Source: Pseudomonas floridensis (GTDB taxonomy: Bacteria > Pseudomonadota > Gammaproteobacteria > Pseudomonadales > Pseudomonadaceae). Taken from it: a stretch of 64,000 nt of DNA. Location: the NCBI RefSeq assembly GCF_002087235.1, contig NZ_MUIO01000096.1, positions 24,824-88,823 on the forward strand. Direction: 5' to 3'. Of the stretch, positions 8,666-17,184 are shown one piece after another. A program made the translations under genes and the position numbers. The number at the start of each line of letters is the position of its first letter. The first letter of the stretch is position 1. The notes under the pieces are model-generated. The model was not told where the DNA came from. It saw only the letters and a program-made list of their open reading frames with translations, and did no database searches.

Positions 8666-9183
8666 AGCGAAGCTCCCGTAGGTCTGGCACGAGGTGCGAG
8701 GCTGCGTGCCGCGAGCCATTGCAGCAGCGGGAAAACACCCGCCCAGACCAGGCCCAGCAACACCATGCTCGGCCATAACCCGAGAGGAAGATGGACTTGC
8801 GCCAGTTGCGAACCGGCATAGTAAGACATCGGCCCGCCAATAGCGCCCAATACCGCAGCTCGCCACAATGGCTTGGCCGTCCAGGCCAGGCAATGATTGA
8901 GCGTAGTGCCCAGCACTGCCCACAGCAGAATCAGCCACAGCGGGATCAGATAGCCGCCGGTTCCGAAATCGAAAACGCCCAGAGTCATCAGCGCACTGTC
9001 CAGCACGGTGCCCGCCAGTGTGACCATCAGCACCAGTCGGCCTTCGGCCCGCCATGAACTTGTCCATATAAAATGAACGAGCAGCACGCCGACGGCGATC
9101 AACAGCCAGTAACTGTCGCTGCCCAGCACGCAGGCGAACCAGCCCGCCTGGAACAGCAGCGCGTTGATCAGCGGCTTAAGCAT
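8662..9183 (-). CDS. DUF2878 integral membrane protein
   Basis: The 173-residue product is very hydrophobic with about five predicted membrane helices (LLFQAGWFACVLG, WLLIAVGVLLVHFIW and others) and matches what I know as DUF2878. It starts at ATG 9183 and overlaps the CFA-like methyltransferase gene by 8 bases. Homologues usually sit next to a CFA-family methyltransferase and DUF1365 genes, so a role in membrane-lipid modification or in handling its product is likely but unproven. Confidence 0.82.
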   Translation of the reverse strand: MLKPLINALLFQAGWFACVLGSDSYWLLIAVGVLLVHFIWTSSWRAEGRLVLMVTLAGTVLDSALMTLGVFDFGTGGYLIPLWLILLWAVLGTTLNHCLAWTAKPLWRAAVLGAIGGPMSYYAGSQLAQVHLPLGLWPSMVLLGLVWAGVFPLLQWLAARSLAPRARPTGASL

Positions 9184-10444
9184 TGAAGCGCCCGAGCAGG
9201 GGATCGCGCAGCGCTTCGGGCTTGGCCAGCAACAGTTGCGCGGTGCCGATGGTGCGCTCCAGAAAGCCACCTTCGCAGTAACACAGGTAGAACTCCCACA
9301 ACCGCAGGAAGTAGTCGTCGTAACCCAGTTCGCTCAGCTTGACGTGCGCGTGCCTGAAATTGTCGTACCACAGGCGCAGGGTGCGCGCGTAATGCAGGCC
9401 GAAATCTTCCATGTGCAGCAGGTTCATGTCCGTGTCGCTGCCGACGATGTCGAGCATTTTTGCGACCGAAGGCAAGGCACCGCCGGGGAAGATGTACCGC
9501 TGGATAAAGTCCACGTTGCGTCTGGCCTGGGCATAACGCTGCTCGCGAATAGTGATCGCTTGTAGCAGCATCAGCCCGTCGCTTTTGAGCAGGCTGGCGC
9601 ATTGCTTGAAATAGGTCGGCAGGAACCGGTGTCCCACGGCTTCGATCATCTCGATGGACACCAGCTTGTCGTATTCGCCGGTCAGGTCGCGGTAGTCGGT
9701 CATCAGCAGCGTGACGCGGTCCTTCAGCCCCAACTCGCTCAGGCGTCGCTCGGTGTAGGCGAATTGCTCGGCAGACAATGTGGTCGTGGTCACCCGGCAA
9801 CCGTAATGCTGCGCTGCATAGATCGCCATGCTGCCCCAGCCGGTGCCGATTTCCAGTAGATGATCGGTGGGTTTGAGCGCCAGCTTCTGACAGATGCGCT
9901 CCAGCTTGTTCAACTGCGCCTGTTCCAGCGTATCGTCGTCGCTCAGGAACTGAGCGGCGGAGTACATCATCGTCGGGTCCAGAAATTGCTCGAACAGCGT
10001 ATTGCCCAGGTCGTAATGGGCTGCGATGTTTTTCTGCGAGCCCTTGCGCGTATTGCGGTTGAGCCAGTGCAGGCTGTGGATGAGCGGACGGGTCAGTCGG
10101 GCGAACCCTCCTTCCATCGCGTCCAGGACATCCATATTGCTGACGAAAATCCGCACCACCGCGGTCAGGTCCGGCGTGGTCCAGTAGCCGTGGATGAACG
10201 CCTCGCCCGCGCCAATCGAGCCGCTGCTGGCGATCATGCCCCAGGCAGCCGAGTCAAGAACATGAACTTCGCCCTGAATCTGCGCGCCAGCCTTGCCGAA
10301 CACATGACGCTCGCCACCTTCAATGACGACCAGATGACCGTTGCGCAAGCCTGCCAGTTGTCGCAGTACACCGCGACGCAGGATGTTGGCGGTCAGGCCG
10401 TTGGTCCCCAGATTGGCAGAAAAACTGCTGCTACTGCTTTTCAT
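9176..10444 (-). CDS. CFA-family (UfaM-like) lipid methyltransferase
   Basis: This is a 422-residue SAM-dependent enzyme of the cyclopropane-fatty-acyl-phospholipid synthase family. It would methylate double bonds of acyl chains in membrane phospholipids. The SAM motif LLEIGTGWGSMAIYAA lies near residue 195, and VSIEMIEAVG is the usual acidic motif. I start at ATG 10444 (MKSSSSSFSANLG), 14 bases inside the upstream gene. Its neighbours (FAD oxidoreductase, DUF1365, photolyase, MerR regulator) match the light or singlet-oxygen regulons in which the homologue UfaM makes methylated vaccenate, a precursor of furan fatty acids. Product type, cyclopropane or methyl-branched, is not settled by sequence. 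Confidence 0.88.
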   Translation of the reverse strand: MKSSSSSFSANLGTNGLTANILRRGVLRQLAGLRNGHLVVIEGGERHVFGKAGAQIQGEVHVLDSAAWGMIASSGSIGAGEAFIHGYWTTPDLTAVVRIFVSNMDVLDAMEGGFARLTRPLIHSLHWLNRNTRKGSQKNIAAHYDLGNTLFEQFLDPTMMYSAAQFLSDDDTLEQAQLNKLERICQKLALKPTDHLLEIGTGWGSMAIYAAQHYGCRVTTTTLSAEQFAYTERRLSELGLKDRVTLLMTDYRDLTGEYDKLVSIEMIEAVGHRFLPTYFKQCASLLKSDGLMLLQAITIREQRYAQARRNVDFIQRYIFPGGALPSVAKMLDIVGSDTDMNLLHMEDFGLHYARTLRLWYDNFRHAHVKLSELGYDDYFLRLWEFYLCYCEGGFLERTIGTAQLLLAKPEALRDPLLGRFNA

Positions 10445-11231
10445 GGCGTGAATCCTTGGGTTGCGCGGCGGCAGCACGGTACTCGCCGTCGGCGGCCTGA
10501 TGGGAAAAGATCGGAATGCGTTTGACCAGCAGGCGTATGGCCTGCCAATAAATAGCCAGACAGGTTTTTGCGGTCATCCATGGAAATGTGATCAGGTAGC
10601 GGTGCAGCGTCTGTCGACTCAGCGTCTGGCGCGTCAGATTGAGCGTGGCGTCGAACATTTTCAGCTCGCCTTGCCAGTCCGCCATGTGCACGCCAATGCG
10701 TTCGGCAGGCTGGCTGAAACTCATGCGGTATTCGAGATCGCGAGGCAGAAACGGCGAAACATGAAACGCCTTGGCCACGGCAAAATGCTGATGCCCTTCG
10801 CCATTGGCGGGCAGCACATAGCTGTATCGCTCGCCCCACGGCGTGTTGGTGACCTCACACAGAATGGCGGCCAGCGTGCCGTCGCTCTCGTGGCAGTAGA
10901 AGAAACTGACCGGGTTGAATGACAGGCCCCAACTGCGCGCCTGGGTCAGCAGGCAGACTGCGCCCGTGGGCGTGCGCCCCAGCGCGGCATTGACCCGCTC
11001 GCGCACCGCGTCAATCAGCGACAGACCGCGTCCGGTCAGTTCCGGCAGGTAGTCGCGCTCGCGAAACGAGAAGGGCGCGAAGCGTTTGCTTCCGGCAAGC
11101 GGCGACAAGCCGAGCACACCGGCCTGTTCGTCCAGATCCAGGTACAGAAGGCCTATCCGGTACGTGAACTCATGCGAACGCGGCGCAAATCTGCGATGGG
11201 AGATCCAGCCGCTGTAAAGCGCGCTGTTCAC
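10431..11231 (-). CDS. DUF1365 protein
   Basis: The 266-residue product opens with NSALYSGWISHRRFAPRSHEF, the conserved start of DUF1365, and contains LSFNPVSFFYCH, also typical. The function is unknown. DUF1365 genes are nearly always beside an FAD-dependent amine-oxidase-like gene and a CFA-family methyltransferase, as here. It overlaps the FAD gene by 4 bases upstream and the methyltransferase gene by 14 bases downstream, which fits co-translation as part of one lipid-modifying pathway. Confidence 0.9.
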   Translation of the reverse strand: MNSALYSGWISHRRFAPRSHEFTYRIGLLYLDLDEQAGVLGLSPLAGSKRFAPFSFRERDYLPELTGRGLSLIDAVRERVNAALGRTPTGAVCLLTQARSWGLSFNPVSFFYCHESDGTLAAILCEVTNTPWGERYSYVLPANGEGHQHFAVAKAFHVSPFLPRDLEYRMSFSQPAERIGVHMADWQGELKMFDATLNLTRQTLSRQTLHRYLITFPWMTAKTCLAIYWQAIRLLVKRIPIFSHQAADGEYRAAAAQPKDSRHEKQ

Positions 11232-12475
11232 AGGGCTTCCCCGAAGGCCTGGGCCACACGCAATCCGCTGACCACGCCGTCTTCATGAAAGCCATTGGCC
11301 CAGTACGCACCGCAGTACCAGGTGTGATCGACGCCATTGATCTCTTCCCAGCGCGCCTGTGCGGCAATGGCTGGCAGGCTGTATTGCGGGTGGGCGTAGC
11401 GGTAGCGGCCGATGATTTTTTCAGGATCGATGGCGGCAGTCTGATTCAGGCTGACGCAGAACGTGGTGTCGCTTTCGATGCCTTGCAGGATGTTCATGTC
11501 ATAGGTGACGGCGGCCAGTTGCTGCTCGCCGCCGCCCAGCCGATAGTTCCAGCTGGCCCACGCCAGCCGACGGTCGGGCAGCAGGCGTGTATCGGTGTGT
11601 AGCACCACGTCGTTTTCGGCATAGCGCAAGGCACCGAGCACGGACCTTTCAGCGCTCGACGGCTCGGCCAACAGGGCCAGCGCCTGGTCGCTGTGGCAGG
11701 CGAAGACCACCTTGTCGAAGCGTTCGCTGCCCAGCGCGCTGTGCACGGTAACACCGTCAGCGTCCCGATCGACACGCGTCACCGGGCAGGACAGGCGAAT
11801 CCTGTCGCGAAATGAAGCTGTCAGCGGCTCGATATAGCCTCTGGAGCCGCCTTCGATCACGCACCATTGTGGCCGGTGGGTGACCGACAGCAGGCCGTGG
11901 TTCTTAAAGAAGCGCACGAAAAATTGCAGCGGAAACGCGAGCATGTCCGCCAGTGACATCGACCAGATCGCGGCGCCCATCGGCACGATGTAATGATCGA
12001 TGAAACGCTGGCCGTACCCGCCGTTCCTGAGGTAATCACCCAAAGTGGTATCTGCGGCAATGCGCTGGTTTTCCAGGTCATCGATGGACTGGCGATTGAA
12101 CCGCAGGATATCGCGCAGCATGCCCCAGAATCCGGGTGACAACAGGTTGCTGCGTTGAGCGAACAGGCTGTTGAGGTTGTTGCCGTTGTACTCGACGCCG
12201 CTGCGCGGGTCGTGCACGGAAAAGCTCATCTCGGTCGGTTTGAACGCTACACCCAACTGGCTGAGCAGGCGCAGGAAGTTGGGATAGGTCCAGTCGTTGA
12301 ACACGATGAATCCGGTGTCGATGGCGTAATGGCGCCCGTCGACCTGCACATCGACGGTGTGCGTATGCCCGCCGATCCAGTCGGACGATTCGAAGACCGT
12401 CACCTCATGGGCGCGGTTGAGCAGGTAAGCACTGGTGAGTCCGGCAATCCCGCTGCCGACGACGACAATTTTCAT
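11228..12475 (-). CDS. FAD-dependent oxidoreductase, amine-oxidase/desaturase-like
   Basis: The 415-residue protein has an N-terminal Rossmann FAD site (VVVGSGIAGLTSAYLL) with a following acidic ribose-binding residue (VFESSDWIGGHTHT), and the amine-oxidase C-terminal ending GVVSGLRVAQAFG. It belongs to the family of flavoproteins that cluster with CFA-like methyltransferases; in furan-fatty-acid producers the comparable flavoenzyme (UfaD, from memory) desaturates methylated acyl chains. The same role here is inference. It overlaps both flanking genes by 4 bases. Confidence 0.85.
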   Translation of the reverse strand: MKIVVVGSGIAGLTSAYLLNRAHEVTVFESSDWIGGHTHTVDVQVDGRHYAIDTGFIVFNDWTYPNFLRLLSQLGVAFKPTEMSFSVHDPRSGVEYNGNNLNSLFAQRSNLLSPGFWGMLRDILRFNRQSIDDLENQRIAADTTLGDYLRNGGYGQRFIDHYIVPMGAAIWSMSLADMLAFPLQFFVRFFKNHGLLSVTHRPQWCVIEGGSRGYIEPLTASFRDRIRLSCPVTRVDRDADGVTVHSALGSERFDKVVFACHSDQALALLAEPSSAERSVLGALRYAENDVVLHTDTRLLPDRRLAWASWNYRLGGGEQQLAAVTYDMNILQGIESDTTFCVSLNQTAAIDPEKIIGRYRYAHPQYSLPAIAAQARWEEINGVDHTWYCGAYWANGFHEDGVVSGLRVAQAFGEAL

Positions 12476-13272
12476 TGAATGTCCTTGCTCGAGGTCGCAC
12501 TCGGCTCCGAGGACCTGGCCATGCGTCGGCCGATGGCGAGTCGGGCACGCGCCGGAAGCATGGCCAGCAGCCGCATGCTAAGGATGAACGCGGCCGGAAA
12601 AGCGATTTCCAGAGGGCGTTTGTCACGCGCAAGATTTTGCGCAATGTGCCTGGCAGCTTTGTTGACTGGCCAGCGCATCGGCATCGGGAAGTCGTTCTTT
12701 TCGGTCAGCGGCGTGTCGACGAAGCCCGGGCTGACCACGGTCACGTCAATGTTTTCGCTGGCCAGGTCCAGGCGCAAGGCTTCGAACAGGTAGCGCAGGC
12801 CCGCCTTCGACGCACCGTAGGCTTCAGCGCGGGGCAATGCCAGGAAGGTGACGGCGCTCGCCACGCCCACCAGATGAGGCCGCCGTCCCTTGCGCAACAG
12901 TGGCAAGGCTTCCTGAATGCAGAAGCTGCTGGCCAGCAGATTGGTCCGCACCACGCGCTCGACCATCGCCGCTTCGAACTGGCTGGAGTCGATATATTCG
13001 CAGGTGCCCGCATTGAGAATCGCCGTGTCCAGTGCGCCCCATTCCTGAGCGATGAGGTCTGCAATGGCCGTGACCTGCAGCCCGTCGGTGATATCGCCTG
13101 TCGCCAGCAGCACCTGGCTGGGGAACTGAGTTGCCAGGTTCTGCAGCGGCTCCAGCGTGCGGGCAGTCAACGCCACGCGATGCCCCGCCTTGAGCAGTTC
13201 GACGGCCAGCGCAAGGCCAATACCGCTGCTTGCACCGGTCAGCCAGATACGTCGTGCGACAGGAGTGTTCAT
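12472..13272 (-). CDS. SDR-family short-chain dehydrogenase
   Basis: This is a classical short-chain dehydrogenase of 266 residues. It has the cofactor motif LTGASSGIGLALA near residues 10-22, a structural NAG motif (ILNAGTCEY), and a catalytic YGASK (Tyr and Lys of YxxxK). The start is ATG 13272, overlapping the NTF2-like gene by 4 bases. Substrate is unknown; operon context suggests a lipid or a carbonyl compound from oxidative damage. Confidence 0.88.
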   Translation of the reverse strand: MNTPVARRIWLTGASSGIGLALAVELLKAGHRVALTARTLEPLQNLATQFPSQVLLATGDITDGLQVTAIADLIAQEWGALDTAILNAGTCEYIDSSQFEAAMVERVVRTNLLASSFCIQEALPLLRKGRRPHLVGVASAVTFLALPRAEAYGASKAGLRYLFEALRLDLASENIDVTVVSPGFVDTPLTEKNDFPMPMRWPVNKAARHIAQNLARDKRPLEIAFPAAFILSMRLLAMLPARARLAIGRRMARSSEPSATSSKDIQ

Positions 13273-13694
13273 GCCAACCTCTTCTTGAGCCAATTGATCA
13301 CCCGACCCATGACGGGCAAATGCTCATAGAGCAGTGCGCCAGCGTCGAAATAGTCCCGGTGCCGATAAACCTTGTCGTCGCGCCACTTCAGGTGCGAACA
13401 GCCTTCAACAGCGAGGATGCGGCCATTGGCCAGACGCGGGTGTGAGTAATAGAGGGTCCAGACCAGATACCCTTCGCCAGGCCTGACTTCGTCGAAGGCG
13501 TGGAAATCGAATCTCAGGTCGTTCACGTTGGCATACAGCTGCGCGAAATAATGCCGCATGGCTGCCAGACCCTGAATATCGTGCATCGGATCGCTGAACG
13601 ACACGTCGTCGCTGTACAGGGCACCCACCTGATCGAGGTTGTCCTTGTTCAGCGCCGCGAAACCTTCGGCGAACCGGTGCAGAAAATCAGTCAT
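13269..13694 (-). CDS. SnoaL/NTF2-like protein
   Basis: This is a 141-residue single-domain protein of the NTF2/SnoaL-like fold (FAEGFAALNKDNLDQVGALY, then VSFSDPMHDIQGLAAMRHYF and HFDFHAFDE-like strands). Such domains act as small-molecule binding pockets, isomerases or cyclases; no specific reaction can be assigned. It overlaps photolyase by 8 bases and the SDR by 4, so it is tightly coupled in the operon. Confidence 0.84.
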   Translation of the reverse strand: MTDFLHRFAEGFAALNKDNLDQVGALYSDDVSFSDPMHDIQGLAAMRHYFAQLYANVNDLRFDFHAFDEVRPGEGYLVWTLYYSHPRLANGRILAVEGCSHLKWRDDKVYRHRDYFDAGALLYEHLPVMGRVINWLKKRLA

Positions 13695-15135
13695 CGGCGT
13701 GCTCCGTCGCGGACACGCGGCCGGGCAGGGCCTTGAAAGCCGCCAGTGCGCGGGCGCGGCTCTTGCTCAGGTCAACGATGGGTGGTGGATAATCCGCAGC
13801 GCCAAACAGGCCGCCTGCCGAAGCCGGGTTATGGACCTGTTTCTTGTTCAGGTCGGCCAGTTCCGGTAGCCAGCGCTTGAGGAATACGCCTTCAGGGTCG
13901 AATCGCTCCGACTGTGACAGCGGGTTGAAGATGCGGAAGTAGGGCGCCGAATCCGTCCCGGTGGACGAACTCCATTGCCAGCCGCCATTGTTGGCGGCCA
14001 GATCGCCGTCGATCAGGTGGCGCATGAAAAAGCGCTCGCCTTCCCGCCAGTCGATCAGCAGATTCTTGGTGAGGAACATCGCAACGACCATCCTTAGTCG
14101 GTTATGCATCCAGCCGGTTTCCAGCAATTGGCGCATGGCTGCGTCAATGATGGGCAGCCCCGTGCGGGCCTCCTGCCAGGCTAGCAGCTCTTGCGGCGCA
14201 TCACGCCATTTCAGCGCCTCGGTCTCCGGACGGAAAGCGCGATGACGTGAAACACGTGGGTAGCCGACCAGCGTGTGTTTATAGAACTCTCGCCAGAGTA
14301 GTTCGTTGATCCAGGTCACACTTCCTTCATCGCCGGTTTCGAATTCGCCGTGGTTGCTGGTCAGGGCCGCATGCAGACACTGGCGCGGCGATACCACGCC
14401 CGCCGCGAGATACGCTGAAAGCTGACTGGTGCCAGGCTTGGCGGGCAGGTCGCGTTCGCTCTTGTAGTAACTGATCTGCTCATCAGTGAATGCAGAGAGA
14501 CGTCTGTGCGCTTCGTCCTCGCCTGCAGGCCAGAGGTCACGCAGTGTTTGCGAAGGTGCCTTGAAACCTTTGACGTGGTCCGGCACCGGGTCACTCTCGA
14601 TCGACAAAGGTTTTTGCGCAGCGGGGGTGCGCACGGTGCGCGGCATGGCCTCGTGCAGGCGCGAGTAACAGACCTTTCGGAACTGGCTGTAGACCTGAAA
14701 ATAATTACCGGTCTTGGTCAGAATGCTGCCCGGCTTGAACAGCAATTGGTCCAGATGGCTGTGAAAGTGGATGCCGACGTCTTCCAGCTTTTTCTGCACG
14801 GCCTGATCGCGGCGGGTTTCGTTGATGCCGTATTCCTGATTGGCGTGCACGCCTTCTATCTTCAGCTCATTGCACAGCTTGAGCAGAACGTCAGGTGCCT
14901 TGTCCCATGTATCGGCAGTGCGGATAAGCAATGGCACATGGAGCTTGCCGAGTGCCTTTTGCAGTTCAACCAGGTTGCGCAGCCAGAAATCCACCTTGCA
15001 GTCGGCATCGTCGTGGCTCTGCCACTGGGCCGGGCTGATCAGGTAGACAGCCAGCGTCGGGCCGCGCTCCATGGCGGCGCTCAGGGCGGTATTGTCGTGA
15101 ACGCGCAGGTCGGTGCGCAGCCAAAGCAGTTGCAT
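13687..15135 (-). CDS. phrB: Deoxyribodipyrimidine photolyase
   Basis: This flavoenzyme uses blue light to split cyclobutane pyrimidine dimers. The 482-residue sequence has the N-terminal antenna domain (LWLRTDLRVHDNTALSAA) and the C-terminal FAD domain. The FAD domain carries the class I signatures TGLPIIDAAMRQL, WMHNRLRMVVAMFL, and DGDLAANNGGWQW followed by TDSAPYFRIFNP. It lies 9 bases after the MerR-type gene. Photolyase next to a LitR-type regulator is the hallmark of light-induced operons in non-phototrophic bacteria. Confidence 0.95.
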   Translation of the reverse strand: MQLLWLRTDLRVHDNTALSAAMERGPTLAVYLISPAQWQSHDDADCKVDFWLRNLVELQKALGKLHVPLLIRTADTWDKAPDVLLKLCNELKIEGVHANQEYGINETRRDQAVQKKLEDVGIHFHSHLDQLLFKPGSILTKTGNYFQVYSQFRKVCYSRLHEAMPRTVRTPAAQKPLSIESDPVPDHVKGFKAPSQTLRDLWPAGEDEAHRRLSAFTDEQISYYKSERDLPAKPGTSQLSAYLAAGVVSPRQCLHAALTSNHGEFETGDEGSVTWINELLWREFYKHTLVGYPRVSRHRAFRPETEALKWRDAPQELLAWQEARTGLPIIDAAMRQLLETGWMHNRLRMVVAMFLTKNLLIDWREGERFFMRHLIDGDLAANNGGWQWSSSTGTDSAPYFRIFNPLSQSERFDPEGVFLKRWLPELADLNKKQVHNPASAGGLFGAADYPPPIVDLSKSRARALAAFKALPGRVSATEHADD

Positions 15136-15144
15136 GTTGAGTCC

Positions 15145-16053
15145 TTAGATAATGCCGAGCTTGCCAAGCTCGATCTGAGCACTTAGCGGGTCATCGAAGA
15201 GGGTCAGACCTGCAACCTCGTCTGCACTTACGAGCAACTCGGCGCTGTGGATCTTTACCGTTGGTCCACCGAGCACCACCGGGCAGGCAATATTGGCCAG
15301 CAAACGCGGCAGTTGGGCCAGGTTCATGGCCTTGCTCGAATACAGCACGATGCCGCGTGGCTGCAGGTATTCCGCCGCCAGGGCCAGTTCACCTACCGGC
15401 AATGGCCAATCGAATACTTCAACCGGACAGTCGGCGCTGCTGACCAGCCAGGCGGTCAGCCATAGATGCGGTTCGAGCGGTAGATCGGACTGGTTCACCA
15501 GCAGAACCGGCTTGCCACTGAGCTGCCGGTTGTTGTGGTAGATGCGTGCGCCGAACTTGCTGCGCAGCCAGGAATAAAAGAAGGTGCGTTCCAATTGCGC
15601 GCCGAACTTGCCCTGCCAGCGTTGTTCCAGCTCGGCGAGCAACGGCATCAGCAGCTGTTCGCACAAGGTGCGCGGCGGGTACAGCGACATCGCCTGATTG
15701 AACACATCGTCGACACGACGCTCGGCCAGTTCGCCAATGGCGACCAGCAGCGTCTGGCGCAATGCATCCCAGTCACTGGACGGGTTGGGCGCTTCCTGGC
15801 GGTCGTCATCGAGCAGGGCTTTGACCTGGCTGACCGACACGCCACGGTTGAGCCAGGTCAGGATCATCATCACCCGCTGCACATGTTCCTGAGAATACAG
15901 GCGATGGCCCTTGGCCGTGCGGTGCGGGACGATCAGGCCGTAACGCCGTTCCCAGGCGCGCAGCGTGACTGCGTTGACGCCGGTCTGGCGTGCGACCTCA
16001 CGGATTGGCAGCCAGTCGCCCGGAACGTCGGTATCCATTTCATTCATATTCAA
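15145..16053 (-). CDS. MerR-family regulator, LitR/CarA-like (class II, probably without B12)
   Basis: The 302-residue protein has an N-terminal MerR winged helix (IREVARQTGVNAVTLRAWERRYGL, written here in two parts: IREVARQTGVNAV and TLRAWERRYGL). A helical bundle and a Rossmann-like domain that resembles the B12 domain of CarH/LitR follow. The CarH Trp-x9-Glu-His signature is degenerate (Trp146, Glu155, Arg156), and no DxHxxG cobalamin loop is visible. That matches the B12-free class II LitR described in P. putida, which relies on partner LOV photoreceptors. The start overlaps the DUF523 gene by 4 bases, so it is probably autoregulated. Confidence 0.85.
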   Translation of the reverse strand: MNMNEMDTDVPGDWLPIREVARQTGVNAVTLRAWERRYGLIVPHRTAKGHRLYSQEHVQRVMMILTWLNRGVSVSQVKALLDDDRQEAPNPSSDWDALRQTLLVAIGELAERRVDDVFNQAMSLYPPRTLCEQLLMPLLAELEQRWQGKFGAQLERTFFYSWLRSKFGARIYHNNRQLSGKPVLLVNQSDLPLEPHLWLTAWLVSSADCPVEVFDWPLPVGELALAAEYLQPRGIVLYSSKAMNLAQLPRLLANIACPVVLGGPTVKIHSAELLVSADEVAGLTLFDDPLSAQIELGKLGII

Positions 16054-17012
16054 ATCGCATTACGCAGGCTGAGGTTTTCCGGGTGGGGCTGCATGTACAC
16101 CTGCAAGGCCACATACGGATCCGGGTGTTGGCGGAAATGGTGTTTGAGCAGGGTCAGTGGCACGATCAATGGCACGATGCCTTGATGGTACTGGGCGATA
16201 AGCTGTTGGATTTCCTGCTTGTCCTCGGCACTGATGGTCTGTTTGAGGTAGCCGCTCAAGTGCTGGAGCACGTTGGTGTGGGTACGGCGCGTCGCGCATT
16301 TCTTCAGGGCGGTCATCAGCTCGCTGAAGTACTGCGGGGCGATTTCGTTCGGATCACTGCGGCCCATGCTGCCGAGCATCTTGCCCAGCGCCTTGTACTG
16401 CACTGGGTCGTTGGCCATCAGTTGGTACTTGTAGCGCGAGTGAAATTCGGTCAGGGCACGGCGCGTCACGCCTGCTTTCAACAACTGCTGCCATGCGGCA
16501 TAAGCGAACACACGGGTCACGAAATTCTCGCGCAGCACGGCGTCGTTCAGGCGGCCGTCTTCTTCGACCGGCAGATTGGGATGACGCTCACAGAACGCTT
16601 GTGCGTAGATACCGCGACCGCCGCCATCGACCGGCGCGCCGTTCTCGCGGTACACCTTGACCCGCTCAAGCCCGCACGACGGCGATTTCTGCATGAAGAT
16701 ATAGCCACAGATATCGTCCAGTTCGTCCGCCATCTGGATGCCGTAGTCGGCGAGGGCGTCGGTGACATCCAGTTCACGATTGACCGTGCCCAGCGCTCGC
16801 GGATGTTGCGCATCACCGACCAGTCGAATGGGTTCGCGGGGAATGCCCATGCCGATGGCAACTTCCGGGCAGGCCTGGACGAAATCGAAGTATTCGCTCA
16901 GGGCACGGGTGCACAGATGAGATTCCTTGTGGCCGCCATTGAAGCGAACCTCGGCGCCCATCAGGCAGGCACTGATACCGAGTTTTGGCTTTTCGATTAA
17001 GGGCGTGGACAT
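16050..17012 (-). CDS. DUF523-DUF1722 (YbgA-like) protein
   Basis: This is a two-domain protein of 320 residues. The DUF523 half begins LGISACLMGAEVRFNGGHK and has a further Cys in KSPSCGLERVK. The DUF1722 half carries the family pattern EFHSRYKYQLMAN and the PYVALQVYMQPHPENLSLRN tail. The biochemical role is unknown, but such genes are commonly beside photolyase and light-responsive MerR genes. It is the first gene of the ten-gene leftward operon; ATG 17012 is used, with an in-frame ATG at 17018 as alternative. Confidence 0.9.
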   Translation of the reverse strand: MSTPLIEKPKLGISACLMGAEVRFNGGHKESHLCTRALSEYFDFVQACPEVAIGMGIPREPIRLVGDAQHPRALGTVNRELDVTDALADYGIQMADELDDICGYIFMQKSPSCGLERVKVYRENGAPVDGGGRGIYAQAFCERHPNLPVEEDGRLNDAVLRENFVTRVFAYAAWQQLLKAGVTRRALTEFHSRYKYQLMANDPVQYKALGKMLGSMGRSDPNEIAPQYFSELMTALKKCATRRTHTNVLQHLSGYLKQTISAEDKQEIQQLIAQYHQGIVPLIVPLTLLKHHFRQHPDPYVALQVYMQPHPENLSLRNAI

Positions 17013-17030
17013 CACCAACCTCTACAGAAG

Positions 17031-17092
17031 ACTTGTACAGACAAAATGCTCTGTACAACTTGTCCTCATCATAGGTGCATAGCTGTACAAGT
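17031..17092 (-). promoter_or_regulatory. Candidate operator cluster for the LitR-like regulator
   Basis: The gap before the ten-gene operon holds TTGTACAG at 17033-17040, CTGTACAA at 17051-17058 and CTGTACAA at 17083-17090. The first two are a perfect 8-base inverted pair with a 10-base spacer. The first and third extend to a perfect 10-base inverted pair (ACTTGTACAG, CTGTACAAGT). The same CTGTACAA occurs upstream of the renalase gene. Position immediately upstream of the operon start suggests a repressor site; binding by the local MerR-type protein is inference. Confidence 0.6.
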
Positions 17093-17184
17093 CAAATTGT
17101 TTGTAGAAGATTCACAAGAGGTTGTGGAGGGCGAGGATGAGGGGCGTGCGGCTGGCAGGCACGCCCTGTTTCGCGGACCGAAAA

